The notes: generated by a model not told the origin, from the letters alone. A stretch of DNA of 64,000 nucleotides from Solirubrobacterales bacterium 67-14 (GCA_001897355.1 MKST01000007.1:248228-312227), one strand, 5' to 3'. Positions 53,557-62,487 are shown, counted from the first letter of the stretch. Numbers and translations are program-made.

Positions 53557-54215
53557 GAGCCGTCCACCAGCCGGTAGCCGGCCCCACGCACCGTCTCGAT
53601 CACCGTGGCGCCCAGCTTGCGGCGGAGCGCCGCGACGTGGACGTCGATCACGTTCGACCCTGGTTCATAGGCGGTATCCCAGCAGTGCTCGAGGATGTCG
53701 AACCGGTCCACGACCTCCCCCGCCCGGTCGGCCAGGAAGGCGAGTAGCGCAAACTCCTTGGTGGTGAGCGGAACGATCACCCCGTCACGGCGGACCCGGC
53801 GGCTGGCTGGTTCGATCTGGAGCTGTCCCAGCTCGATCACGTCGCGCCGGCGGACCGGCCGGCGTCGCAGCAGCGCGTGGACCCGCGCAACCAGCTCCTC
53901 GGTCGCGAAGGGCTTGGTCAGGTAGTCGTCGGCGCCGACGCCGAAACCGTCGATCACGTCGCCCGTCTCGTCCATCGCACTCAGCATCAGGATCGGCGTC
54001 TCGACGCCGGCGCGACGCCATGACCCGCAGAGCTCGCCGCCCTCGCCGTCGGGCAGACGGCGGTCGAGGACGATCGCGTCGTAGGGATGGAGATCGGCGT
54101 GGAAGCGCGCCTCGGCGACCGTCCCGGCGACATCGACCCCGAACGCATCCGAGCGCAGCCGCTCGGCAACCGCGATCGCCAGTTCCTCCTCATCCTCGAC
54201 CACGAGGATCCGCAT
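53553..54215 (-). CDS. OmpR/PhoB-family response regulator
   Basis: 220 aa from ATG 54215 (MRILVVEDE). The receiver domain has the acidic pair in VVEDEEE, the phosphorylated Asp in AIVLDRRLPDG, and Lys in LTKPFATEEL. The C-terminal winged helix is LTTKEFALLAFLADRAGEVV through VDVHVAALRRKLG, the OmpR DNA-binding type. GGAGG abuts the ATG, so initiation may be weak or the start could be at 54251. It is 46 bp downstream of the GH9 gene and coupled to the kinase. Confidence 0.93.
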   Translation of the reverse strand: MRILVVEDEEELAIAVAERLRSDAFGVDVAGTVAEARFHADLHPYDAIVLDRRLPDGEGGELCGSWRRAGVETPILMLSAMDETGDVIDGFGVGADDYLTKPFATEELVARVHALLRRRPVRRRDVIELGQLQIEPASRRVRRDGVIVPLTTKEFALLAFLADRAGEVVDRFDILEHCWDTAYEPGSNVIDVHVAALRRKLGATVIETVRGAGYRLVDGS

Positions 54216-54260
54216 CCTCCGAGCATATCCGCGCCTTCCCGCGTCGAGCATGGTCCCGGG

Positions 54261-55967
54261 TCAGCGGTCCGGTGCGGCGGCGGCCAGCAGCAAGATCGAG
54301 CTCGCCGCGTAGTCGAGCGCCGGTTCGGAGGTGACGTAGTCGGCGACCCGGTCCTCGTAGGCGAAGCCGGCTGTGTCGAACCGACCCGGACGGAAGGTCC
54401 CGACCTCCTGCCCTCGGATGTCGGCGAGTGGCGCCGGGCCGCCGACCACCGCGCCGGCCGGCCGGCCCGGCCCGCGGAGCGAGAGCCAGTGGTGGATACG
54501 GCGGGGCGGCCGCGGTCCAAAACCGGCGACGAAGCTGGCACCCCACGGATTGCGGCCGAGTAGCCAGTCGCGAGCGTGGGCCGCGACCTTGCGGTGGCCG
54601 GCTCCCCCCTTCGCGCGCGCCGCGAGTGCCGCCAGTACGCCTCCGCCGGCGTTCTCCGCCGTCTGCCCCCAGGTGAACGCTCCGGGCGTACCGAAGACGC
54701 CACGCCGGGCCTGGTCGCGAGCGGCCCGAGCCTGGCCCAGCAGTGCCCGGCAGCCGGCCGCCCGGGCCGCGACGACGGATTCGCCGGACCCGCTCGGCAA
54801 GTCACAGAGCAGCCAGGCGGCGATACCGCCGAGCGAGTCCCAGCCCAGACGACCGTCGGGCTCGATCGAAGCCAGGAAGCTGACGGCGTCGTCGAGCAGA
54901 GCCGGATCGCCGGTAACGCGGTAGAGAGCCGCAGCCCCGGCGGCCAACGCTTGCTCGCCGCTGTAGCCGACATAGAAGTCACCGACGGGGTCGGGCAACT
55001 GGGGTGCAGGGCCGCCGACCGCCCGCCCTGCCGCATACCAGTCGCCCGCCTGGTTGAGCAGGTCGTCCCGGTGCTCGCCTTCCGCTCGCGCGGCGGCCAG
55101 GCCGAGGGCCAGTGCGACCACGCCGCCCAGGTCGCCGCCCATGTTCGGGTAGGCGAGCCGGGTTCCGATCCCGGGTAGGCCCGAGCCGTCATCGTCCGCG
55201 GGATCGCGAAATCCCAACTCGTGGTCGCGGGCGTCACCGACCTGGGCGATGAACAGGTCGGGGGCCGGATGGGTCTTCAGCAGGTAGCGGATGCCCACGT
55301 CGGCGCGATCCCACAGGGCCTGCGCCTCGGCGGGGTCGAGCGTCGCCGCCAGCTGGAGCGCGGCCGCGGCGTAGGCGGTCGTGTTGGTGAACTTGAGCAT
55401 GTCGCCGGCGTCCATCCAGCCGCCGGTGAGATCGAATTTCTGGCCGGCGTGGAGACCGCCCGCGACCATGGCGTCGTTCAGGTGGGCCGGGCCGTGTGCT
55501 GGCGAGGACTCATTCCCGTCGGCGTTGGCCTCGAAGAAGCGCAGGATCGTCCTGATCGGAGCCCGCTCCGGCCTCCGTTTCACGACCCAAGCCCGGGAAT
55601 GCAGGCGGCCCACCCAGAGCCGGTAGCGTCCTGGCCTGCGGACCGCCGAAAGGTCGGCGATCGCCGCTCGCCGCCAAGGCGCCGGGCTGCCGGCCGCTCG
55701 CCGCAACCGACCTCGCAGGACGGTCCGGCCACGACGATTGGTGACGGTGAACCTCCACCCCCGCAGGTCGCGGCGTGATCCGATCACGGCTTGTTTCGCG
55801 TCCCGAGGAGCGCTCGGCCCGCCGACCCGGATCATGTCCGGCGGCTTTGCCGCAACCGCCGCGGCCGGCAGGGATGCGGCCGCAGCCGGGACCAGGGCCG
55901 CCGCGACGAGTACCCCGAGAGCGAGGGTGAAGCGAAGCGCAGAGGCGGACATCGGTTCGGACATCAT
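54261..55967 (-). CDS. Secreted glycoside hydrolase family 9 (endoglucanase-like)
   Basis: 568 aa; the start is the ATGATG at 55967/55964, preceded by CAGGAG. Signal peptide (LRFTLALGVLVAAALVPAAAA), then an N-terminal CelD_N Ig-like domain (about 45-130; DLSAVRRPGRYRLWVG). The GH9 catalytic domain has GGWMDAGDMLKFTNTTAYAA, with the catalytic base Asp pair, RNPWGASFVAGFG with the following RRIHHW, and EPALDYAAS carrying the acid Glu. Together these define GH9, so it should cleave beta-1,4-glucan or a related glycan. It is upstream of a two-component system on the same strand. Confidence 0.9.
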   Translation of the reverse strand: MMSEPMSASALRFTLALGVLVAAALVPAAAASLPAAAVAAKPPDMIRVGGPSAPRDAKQAVIGSRRDLRGWRFTVTNRRGRTVLRGRLRRAAGSPAPWRRAAIADLSAVRRPGRYRLWVGRLHSRAWVVKRRPERAPIRTILRFFEANADGNESSPAHGPAHLNDAMVAGGLHAGQKFDLTGGWMDAGDMLKFTNTTAYAAAALQLAATLDPAEAQALWDRADVGIRYLLKTHPAPDLFIAQVGDARDHELGFRDPADDDGSGLPGIGTRLAYPNMGGDLGGVVALALGLAAARAEGEHRDDLLNQAGDWYAAGRAVGGPAPQLPDPVGDFYVGYSGEQALAAGAAALYRVTGDPALLDDAVSFLASIEPDGRLGWDSLGGIAAWLLCDLPSGSGESVVAARAAGCRALLGQARAARDQARRGVFGTPGAFTWGQTAENAGGGVLAALAARAKGGAGHRKVAAHARDWLLGRNPWGASFVAGFGPRPPRRIHHWLSLRGPGRPAGAVVGGPAPLADIRGQEVGTFRPGRFDTAGFAYEDRVADYVTSEPALDYAASSILLLAAAAPDR

Positions 55968-56038
55968 CTGCTCCTGGGACGGAAACGGGATACCGGAAGC
56001 CTCCCGCCGGGCAGATGAAGTCAGGGTGAAGCGGCGGG

Positions 56039-56659
56039 CTACCCGCTGGTGACCGGGTCGAGCCCCTCGTCGGCGAGGACCTTCCGCACCTGCTCGTCCG
56101 CTTCGATCCGCTTCAGGTACGCGGCCAGGTTCGGTTTGAGCTCGACCTTGAGGTTCGTCGCCCAGCGCAGGGTGATGTACATGTACGCGTCGGCCGGTGA
56201 ACGGAACCCGGCCAGCCACTCGCGGTCGGCGAGCCGCTGCTCGGCGAACTCGAGGGTCCGCTCGATGTTGGCGATCGCCGCGTCGCGGACCGGCGCCTCG
56301 CAATCCCCACTCCCGCCGTAGCGACCCGAGTTGAAGAGCGGCTTGAAGACCGGATGAAGGTCCGAGCTCACGTAGGAGATCCAGCGGTTCGCCTCAGCTC
56401 TCTGCTCTACCGAACCGTCGCCGAAAAGTCCGCTGTCCGGGTTCTTGTCACCGATGTACCCATAGATCGCCGGGTTCTGGGTCAGGACGAAATCGCCATC
56501 GACCAGGGTCGGCACGACCCCGGCAGGATTGAGTTCCAGGTACTCCGGAGTCTGTTTGAACTCCCTCGTTATGAGTTTCACTTCATAAGGGCCGCCGGCC
56601 CACTCGAGGACGATGTGATCAGAGGTAGAGCAGGCACCAGGCTGGCAGAAAAGCTTCAT
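56039..56659 (-). CDS. Glutathione S-transferase, beta-class-like
   Basis: 206 aa. The N-terminal CQPGACSTSDHIVLEWAG has the conserved Cys10 of bacterial beta-class GSTs. LNPAGVVPTLVDGDFVLTQNPAIYGYI supplies the cis-Pro and Ser/Asn glutathione-binding loop. The C-terminal helical domain carries FRSPADAYMYITLRWA. Likely conjugates or reduces electrophiles or peroxides. Single gene just upstream of GH9, on the same strand. Whether this organism makes glutathione is unknown. Confidence 0.9.
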   Translation of the reverse strand: MKLFCQPGACSTSDHIVLEWAGGPYEVKLITREFKQTPEYLELNPAGVVPTLVDGDFVLTQNPAIYGYIGDKNPDSGLFGDGSVEQRAEANRWISYVSSDLHPVFKPLFNSGRYGGSGDCEAPVRDAAIANIERTLEFAEQRLADREWLAGFRSPADAYMYITLRWATNLKVELKPNLAAYLKRIEADEQVRKVLADEGLDPVTSG

Positions 56660-56703
56660 CGCGCCATCGTATAGAGCGCTCCCCGTCGGGTTGGATTGCC
56701 CGC

Positions 56704-57288
56704 TCAGCCGACGAGTACACCTGCCTCCCGGGCCGGGGCGGCGTAGGCGGCGGCGAGAGTCGCCACCGTCTCGTGAGCGTTCAGCCCGCTCGGGTTGGGG
56801 ACCACCCAGAGCGCAGCGCCAGACCAGCGGGCCGCGTCCAGGGTGTCCGGCTGCCGACCGAGCACGGCGGTCCGATCGTCGAAGGCCTGACGGTAGGCGG
56901 TGATGCCGGCGATCGCGACCACAGCCGGCTGATGCTCGGCCACGAACCGCAGGAGCTCCTCCCCGCCGGAACGCAGCTCCTCGTGGGAGAGCTCGCTGGC
57001 CCGGGCAGTGGCCCGCCGCACCAGGTTGGTGATCCCGATCCCCCGGCTGACCAGGGCCGCCCGGTCGGCATCGGTCATCCCGGCCACCCGGTCGACCTCA
57101 TGCTCGGTGATCCCGGCCTGCGCGAGCGCCTGATAGAAGCGGTTGGTCGGATGGGCGAAGTGGGTCTGCACCGCCGCCGTCCAGAGGCCCGGGTTGATGC
57201 CGACGAAGAGCAACTTGAGATCGGGGCCGACCAGGTCATCGACTTCCTCGTCCCGGTACGCCTCCAGCTCGGCCTGGGTGAATCGCAT
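56704..57288 (-). CDS. mug: Mug/TDG-family mismatch-specific uracil-DNA glycosylase
   Basis: 194 aa from ATG 57288 (MRFTQAE); the ORF track adds 19 residues. Motif 1 is LFVGINPGLWTAAV, the Mug/TDG active site with the Asn that positions water. Motif 2 is VVPNPSGLNAH. RFYQALAQAGI is also conserved. It removes uracil and related bases from G/U or G/T mismatches, starting base-excision repair. Cytoplasmic. It is divergent from the secreted protein gene only 28 bp away, so the promoters overlap. Confidence 0.92.
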   Translation of the reverse strand: MRFTQAELEAYRDEEVDDLVGPDLKLLFVGINPGLWTAAVQTHFAHPTNRFYQALAQAGITEHEVDRVAGMTDADRAALVSRGIGITNLVRRATARASELSHEELRSGGEELLRFVAEHQPAVVAIAGITAYRQAFDDRTAVLGRQPDTLDAARWSGAALWVVPNPSGLNAHETVATLAAAYAAPAREAGVLVG

Positions 57289-57316
57289 GCCGAGGATCCT
57301 GTCAGGATGGACGGGG

Positions 57317-58111
57317 ATGAGGTCGTTCTGGATGCTCCTGACCATCGCGCTTTTCGCGTTGGCGCCGGGTGCGGAGGCCAGCTATCCCCGCCATACCGGC
57401 ATCGTCGCAACCACCTTCTGGGTCGGCGAGGTGTTCGACCCGCGCCTGCCCGACGGCAGTCAGGTCTGCTCCACTTATGACAGCCAGTGGGCCTACCACT
57501 GGTCGGGCATCTCGCGCGGTCGGGTTCCGGCCCGGGCCAAGGGCTGCCCGGGGGCGCGTTACGGCGGCTGCGACGGGATCGCCAACCGCCGCCGCGGGAC
57601 CTGCCGGACCGAACGGCGCACGGCCCGCAACGGCTTCTTCCCGAGCCGGGTGCCGAGGCCCCGTGAGAACCCCTTCTATCTGGATCTCCCCTATGACGAC
57701 CTCAACGACCCGATCGGTTTCGCCCGTCGATGCCGGGTGATCCCGTGGGCCGGCCGTCCCAGGTACCGCGGCCATTGCCGCGACCGCTCCTTCTCGTACA
57801 TGAAGGATCGCTGGGTGGCGATCACCGGCCCAAACGGACGCACCTGCTACGGCCAGATCGAGGATGCCGGCCCTTCCCACGGCAAGCTCTACCACGACGC
57901 CCGCTACGTCTTCGGCAGACGCGACGCGCGGCCCCGGCAGAAGCGCTTCAACAACGCGGGCATGGACGTCTCCCCCGCCTTGAACGGCTGCCTCGGCTTC
58001 GCCGAACTGAACGGCCAACGAGACCGCGTCTCGTGGCGCTTCGTCGACCAGGCCGCCGTGCCGCGGGGACCATGGAAGAGGGTCGTCACCCGCTCCGGCG
58101 TGACGCTCTGA
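57317..58111 (+). CDS. Secreted Cys-rich protein, possible double-psi beta-barrel
   Basis: 264 aa from ATG 57317 (MRSFWMLL), where a signal peptide (LLTIALFALAPGAEA) begins; the ORF track starts 58 codons earlier inside mug antisense. The mature protein has about eight cysteines (QVCSTYD, KGCPGARYGGCDG, GTCRTERR, RRCRVIPW, GHCRDRS, RTCYGQ, NGCLGF). WVAITGPNGRTCYGQIEDAG followed by GMDVSPALNGC resembles the RlpA/expansin double-psi beta-barrel pattern (ITNGKSVVVRINDRG...DLS type), where the Asp would be functional. This fold assignment is an inference. Possibly acts on or binds the cell wall. Confidence 0.7.
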   Translation: MRSFWMLLTIALFALAPGAEASYPRHTGIVATTFWVGEVFDPRLPDGSQVCSTYDSQWAYHWSGISRGRVPARAKGCPGARYGGCDGIANRRRGTCRTERRTARNGFFPSRVPRPRENPFYLDLPYDDLNDPIGFARRCRVIPWAGRPRYRGHCRDRSFSYMKDRWVAITGPNGRTCYGQIEDAGPSHGKLYHDARYVFGRRDARPRQKRFNNAGMDVSPALNGCLGFAELNGQRDRVSWRFVDQAAVPRGPWKRVVTRSGVTL

Positions 58112-58129
58112 ACCCACGGCCGATCGGCG

Positions 58130-59608
58130 TCAGCGCAGCTTGGCGCAGCGGCCCGCGGCGCTTCGCTTGAAGGCCTTGGCATTCGCGTAGTACTTGAGCT
58201 TCGGCAGGTACGGTCCCATGACCTTGGCCTCGTCGCCCGGGGTCGACGTCAGCTGGATCGCGTGCTTGAAGCTTCGCGAGGGCAGCATGTTCCTGATCTG
58301 GAACCAGCCGAAATCATGGTCCAGGTCGCCATCCCCGCTCTTGCTCCACTGGATCCAGGCCTTGCCGCAGGAGTAGCGCGCGGTCGCTGGACGATCGGCG
58401 GCCCGGCTGACCACGATCGTGTAGTTGCCCTTGCGGTTGGTCGGGATCTGCTCGTCATATGCGCAGTCGGTGACCTTGGTGCTCTGCGGGGCTTCGTTCA
58501 TGCAGAAGCTCGTGTAGCGGACCTGGCCGGTGCCCATCTTCCGGTTGCCCTTCAGCGTCCGGGGCGAGGTCGGGAGCTTGCCCCGGAACACCGCGACCTT
58601 GCCGAAGTGACGATTGAGGGCGGTGCGGACGTACGCGTTGTGGACGTTCGGGAAAAATCCGCCTGAGGCGCCACGGGGCGGCGGTGGCATGACCGCCCCG
58701 GGAGCGTCGTCACCCGTCCAGAGCTGCAGCAGATAGCGCCGGTCGTACTGGCCCCGCCAATCTCCCCGGCGCACGGCCGGGAACCAGGCGGGGACCTCAC
58801 GCGGAACCGACATCAGGCCGCCGAAGACGTTGACTGGGGACGTGAGCTCGTTCGGGTAGCGCATCGCCCGGTAGGTGTCGGTGCTGATCAGCAGCGCGCC
58901 CGGGTCCGGAACCCGTGTGTGGCCGATGGCCTTGGATTCCGAGTCGACGGCGTCGCATAGTGCCTGGCCCTTGAGGACGGTGCCGTCCGCGAGGGTCAAG
59001 GTGGGTTTCGGGAGGCCGACCCCGCCGGTCAGGTTCTTCCCCTTGTCCGGTACGTAGACACGCAGCATCAGGAGGTTTAGTTCATAGGAGTCCGAGCCGA
59101 CCTTCTCGGTGATCGGTCCGGCGTCGGGGATCACGTAAATGGAATTGCGTCGCGACTCGCCGTCGAAGGCCTGCAACGGAAAGCCGGGATTCTTCGCATC
59201 GACGACGTCCACCTTGTAGCCGCGCTTGCGGGCCGTGCGGGCGGCGCCGCGGCGAAACGGATTGACCGAGCCCCGATCCGGATTGATCTGGTAGTCGGCG
59301 AGGCCATCGACCCCGCGGCCGAGGATGTCGTAGGTCTGGATCGCCATGTAGCGCGAGTGCGGGAACCGGCCGCTCAGAGTCAGCTTCGAGCCGGGCGGGC
59401 GGCGGAAGCCCGCGGCCCAGTAGGTGGCGCCGGCATCCGGGTAGGCGATGTTGAAGTCGTTGACCCCGAAAGCACCGTAATTCCAGAAGCAGGTGCTGAA
59501 GCGCCCGTTGACCATGTCTCCTTTGCCCGCCGTCGCCGCCGACGGCAGGGCCGCGACGGCCGCGAGCATGGCCACCGCTACGACGCCGAGTGCGGTTCGG
59601 GCCTTCAT
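58130..59608 (-). CDS. Secreted protein of unknown family, tandem paralogue B
   Basis: 492 aa. The start is ATG 59608, whose ATGA overlaps the upstream paralogue stop; the signal peptide ALGVVAVAMLAAVAALPSAATA follows. Blocks shared with its neighbour include PDAGATYWAAGFRRPPGSKL, FPHSRYMAIQTYD, DRGSVNPFR, GLPKPTLTLADGTVLKGQALC, SFCMNEAP, YTIVVSRAADRPATARYSCG, and VMGPYLPKLKYY. These parallel positions show duplication. I recognise no domain with certainty; DUF1254/DUF1214-type proteins are a distant possibility. No catalytic motif is evident. Confidence 0.75.
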   Translation of the reverse strand: MKARTALGVVAVAMLAAVAALPSAATAGKGDMVNGRFSTCFWNYGAFGVNDFNIAYPDAGATYWAAGFRRPPGSKLTLSGRFPHSRYMAIQTYDILGRGVDGLADYQINPDRGSVNPFRRGAARTARKRGYKVDVVDAKNPGFPLQAFDGESRRNSIYVIPDAGPITEKVGSDSYELNLLMLRVYVPDKGKNLTGGVGLPKPTLTLADGTVLKGQALCDAVDSESKAIGHTRVPDPGALLISTDTYRAMRYPNELTSPVNVFGGLMSVPREVPAWFPAVRRGDWRGQYDRRYLLQLWTGDDAPGAVMPPPPRGASGGFFPNVHNAYVRTALNRHFGKVAVFRGKLPTSPRTLKGNRKMGTGQVRYTSFCMNEAPQSTKVTDCAYDEQIPTNRKGNYTIVVSRAADRPATARYSCGKAWIQWSKSGDGDLDHDFGWFQIRNMLPSRSFKHAIQLTSTPGDEAKVMGPYLPKLKYYANAKAFKRSAAGRCAKLR

Positions 59609-61095
59609 TTGGCCTTGCACCCGAGTTTCCGGAACTCCGACTTCGTCCAGTACTTCGATCTCGGGAAGTACGGGCCCATGACCTGCTTTTCGGTGCCGGG
59701 TGTCTTGACGCGCTGCGGCGCTTGCTTCCAACCGGGGTCGGCCGCCATGAATCGCATGTACATGGTGCCGACGTAGTCACGGGAGGCCGGGTCCGGGTAG
59801 TTCTCGCCCTTGCCGAAGTTGATCCAGCGGTAGCCGCAGGCCGGACGCGCGTTCGGCGGCCGGTCCTTCGCCTGTCCGATGACCAGCGTGTACCGGCGCC
59901 CCTTTGAGAGGGGTACCTGCTGGTCGTAGACGCAGTCGTAGCCCAGGCCGGTCACGGCCGAGGAGCCGGTGCACAGGGACCAGTAGCGGACCTGGTACTT
60001 GCGCGGAGTCCAGCGTTTCGAGGCGGGCAGGGTCTTCGGGAAGGTGGGCATCTTGCCGGAGACGGTGAGCAGTGAGCCGTACTTGAGGCTGGTCGGGGTC
60101 AGCAGGTAGCTGGTGTCTGGGTTGGCCTGGAAGCCGCCGCTCTCCGTGGGCGGATACTTGGCCGCGCGCTCGGCCGGGTCTTCGATGAAGATCCCGGCGA
60201 CGGTGTAGAGGGCATTCCAGAACTTCTCCCACCTGGGCGGGTTGAGGGCGGGTGCGTTGACCGGATCGGAGGACGCCGCGACGAGCGCCTTCCACACGGC
60301 GGCCGGGAAGGTCGACTTGCTCGCGTCCTTGATCGGGTCCAGCATCGCGCAGGCCTGCTGGCCCCGCAGCTTCGTTCCGTCGGCCAGGTTGAGGACGAGC
60401 TTCGGCAGTCCGGCATCGCCGGTTCCGTCCCGGCCGCGGTCCGGCAGGTAGTTCCGGATGCTCATGCCCAGGCGGGTGGTCGGGTCGGTCGTCTGCGTGT
60501 AGATCGTGTTCGGCGCCCGGTGCGCGGGGATCGGGCCGGAAACCACGTGGAACGTGTACTTCCGCGGCCCGGCGTTGCGCTTGCGATTGGTCCTGAAGGG
60601 GTTGACCGAGCCCTTGTCCGGCTTGATGTAGATGTCACGCAGGCGGTCCGCCGAGGCGATCTGGCCCAGCTCACCCGGGCGTCCGAACATCGTCCAGGAC
60701 ATGTAGCGCTGGTGGCCGAACTTGCCGTGGAAGGTCAGGCTTGCCCCTTCCGGCAGCTTGTACTGGGCGACGAAATAGGTCGAGCCGACATCCGGGAAGA
60801 GGTTCGGTTTCTGGATCGGGATCGCGTTGGGCAGGTTGGCGTAGTCCATCCCCTTCGGGGGCGCCCAGAAGCAGTCGTGGCCGTACTTCTTGTCCGTCTG
60901 CACGGCGATCTTGTGAGAGAGGAAGTTGAGTCCGGCGCTCGCCGAAGCAGCCGCCAGCAACCCCAGGCCCGCAAAGCCGACGAAGGCCACGACGAACAGG
61001 CGTCTGGCCCGGCCTTCCCACCGGTTGCGAAGCGTTTCTCCCCAAGCCCGCTTGTTCCCGGTGCCTGCCGTCTCAGGTGGACGATGGTTCTGCAT
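59605..61095 (-). CDS. Secreted protein of unknown family, tandem paralogue A
   Basis: 496 aa with GGAGAGGGAAGG before the ATG. A long basic N-terminus leads to one hydrophobic segment (LFVVAFVGFAGLGLLAAASASA), a signal peptide or anchor. Shared blocks with paralogue B: PDVGSTYFVAQYKLPEGASL, FGHQRYMSWTMFG, DKGSVNPFR, GLPKLVLNLADGTKLRGQQAC, SLCTGSSA, YTLVIGQAKDRPPNARPACG, and VMGPYFPRSKYW. First gene of a coupled pair from a strong promoter, divergent from a TetR that probably controls it. Function unknown; regulation by a TetR hints at a lipid, steroid or xenobiotic-related role. Confidence 0.78.
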   Translation of the reverse strand: MQNHRPPETAGTGNKRAWGETLRNRWEGRARRLFVVAFVGFAGLGLLAAASASAGLNFLSHKIAVQTDKKYGHDCFWAPPKGMDYANLPNAIPIQKPNLFPDVGSTYFVAQYKLPEGASLTFHGKFGHQRYMSWTMFGRPGELGQIASADRLRDIYIKPDKGSVNPFRTNRKRNAGPRKYTFHVVSGPIPAHRAPNTIYTQTTDPTTRLGMSIRNYLPDRGRDGTGDAGLPKLVLNLADGTKLRGQQACAMLDPIKDASKSTFPAAVWKALVAASSDPVNAPALNPPRWEKFWNALYTVAGIFIEDPAERAAKYPPTESGGFQANPDTSYLLTPTSLKYGSLLTVSGKMPTFPKTLPASKRWTPRKYQVRYWSLCTGSSAVTGLGYDCVYDQQVPLSKGRRYTLVIGQAKDRPPNARPACGYRWINFGKGENYPDPASRDYVGTMYMRFMAADPGWKQAPQRVKTPGTEKQVMGPYFPRSKYWTKSEFRKLGCKAK

Positions 61096-61135
61096 GCCTT
61101 CCCTCTCCTCGATTCCTGAAGCTCTCGACAGGCAG

Positions 61136-61163
61136 CCTATAATCCTTATTGAGATTTTGTCAA
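61136..61163 (-). promoter_or_regulatory. Promoter of the paralogue A-B operon
   Basis: Minus strand TTGACA (61158-61163), 16 bp, TATAGG (61136-61141), close to the sigma-70 consensus. TTGA/TCAA half-sites recur around the -35 (TCAAGTTGA at 61160-61168), possibly the operator for the divergent TetR. Confidence 0.6.
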
Positions 61164-61203
61164 GTTGATATTTCGTAAATAGTCTGGAGCGGGTAGTACG
61201 ATC

Positions 61204-61851
61204 GTGTCAGTGCCAGTCACCTCAACCGAGAATCCAGCCGCCCCGGCCGCCGGCCGCGGCCCCCGCCGCCTGTCCAAGGACGCCCGACGAGCCCAGTTGA
61301 TCGCCGCGGCCATGCCTATCGTGGCCAAGCAGGGCTTCGCCGACTTCAGCCTCGACGAGGTCGCCGCCAAAGCCGACGTGACCCGGAACCTGCTCTACCA
61401 CTACTTCCCGGACGGCAGAAGCGACATCGTCATGGCGGTCGCCGAACAGGCCGGCCACACCCTGACCGACGACTGGGTCACCGACGAGTCGATCCCGCTG
61501 GCGGAACGTCTCGTCATCAACAACGCCCGCATGGTCGCCCATGCCATGGAGCCGAGCGACGCCTGGGTCATCTACCAGCTGGCCCGAGGTTCCACCGACC
61601 CCGAGCTCCGGGCCGCGATCGAACATTTCGTAGAGATCGTCGTCGCCGCCGTCTCCCTCAACCAACTCGGCACCGAGGATCCCCCCACCCTCGCCCGAGT
61701 AGCCCTCAAGGGCTACCTAGGCTTTTTCGGAACCGTCCTCGACGAAGCCAGGGAAACCGGAACCCCACCAGAGCAACTGGTCGACCTCCTCGGAGAAACC
61801 CTCACCGCCGCCCTCCAGGTGGCGAAGCGGCAGTCCGAGCCACAACCGTAG
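61204..61851 (+). CDS. TetR family regulator divergent from paralogue pair
   Basis: 215 aa; GTG at 61204 or 61210. A Pro/Ala/Arg-rich N-terminus precedes the HTH FADFSLDEVAAKADVTRNLLYHYFPDGRSD. The C-terminal part (DAWVIYQLARGSTDPELRAA, VALKGYLGFFG) is the ligand-binding domain. It begins 108 bp from the oppositely oriented secreted paralogue operon, with TTGA/TCAA inverted half-sites between, so that operon is the likely target. Confidence 0.9.
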   Translation: MSVPVTSTENPAAPAAGRGPRRLSKDARRAQLIAAAMPIVAKQGFADFSLDEVAAKADVTRNLLYHYFPDGRSDIVMAVAEQAGHTLTDDWVTDESIPLAERLVINNARMVAHAMEPSDAWVIYQLARGSTDPELRAAIEHFVEIVVAAVSLNQLGTEDPPTLARVALKGYLGFFGTVLDEARETGTPPEQLVDLLGETLTAALQVAKRQSEPQP

Positions 61852-61920
61852 AACCTTCTCCGAACGTCTTGAAAAACCGGAACTGGCTGCGCCGCACCCG
61901 CTGTAGATTTACGCCCCATC

Positions 61921-62289
61921 ATGGGACTGTTCGGACTCGCCAAAAAGACGTTGGCTGAAGTTCCGGTACCGGGAGAGACCCGTTTATCGTTACCCCCGGG
62001 GAAGATCAGCGTGAGATATGTCGAGGATCGCGCGAACAGGACGACGGACATGAGAGAACGCAACAACCCGTGGCACGGGCCAGGCAGTGCGTTCACGTTC
62101 CGTTTCGAGGTCGACGGACAAGCGGTCGAGTTCAAAGAGCCGCGTGCCAATCTCACCGGTTCAAGGACGAAAACGATTCACCAGGAACTCGGTTGGTTCG
62201 AGCTGCCCGGCACCTGCGAGGTCAACGTCGTCACCGAACACACTCCCACCGAAAACGTCCACAACTCCCGACTCATCTTTCGGCAGTAA
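61921..62289 (+). CDS. Small hypothetical cytoplasmic protein
   Basis: 122 aa with an ATG start. The opening MGLFGLAKKTLAEVPVPGET precedes a beta-rich stretch (LSLPPGKISVRYVEDR, SAFTFRFEVDGQAVEFKEP, CEVNVVTEHTP). No signal peptide, membrane helix or recognised motif. The pattern of short strands suggests a small beta-sandwich or PH-like domain. It ends 74 bp before the oppositely oriented tRNA gene. Confidence 0.6.
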   Translation: MGLFGLAKKTLAEVPVPGETRLSLPPGKISVRYVEDRANRTTDMRERNNPWHGPGSAFTFRFEVDGQAVEFKEPRANLTGSRTKTIHQELGWFELPGTCEVNVVTEHTPTENVHNSRLIFRQ

Positions 62290-62315
62290 TAGCTCCGCAC
62301 GGGGCGCCCCCTGAC

Positions 62316-62341
62316 AAAAAACGCCCCCCGCAAAGGTGGCG
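62316..62341 (-). terminator. Rho-independent terminator of the tRNA gene
   Basis: On the minus strand CGCCACC-TTTGCG-GGGGGCG forms a stem with one mismatch and is followed by TTTTTT. It lies 22 bp downstream of the tRNA 3' end, in the same orientation. Confidence 0.75.
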
Positions 62342-62362
62342 CTTCTGGCTTTGTATCTGGGA

Positions 62363-62436
<74 letters not shown>

Positions 62437-62487
62437 GCGGACCGCTAATTCTAACACCGAAAGGGCGGCTGGAGGTTTGCCGGCAAT

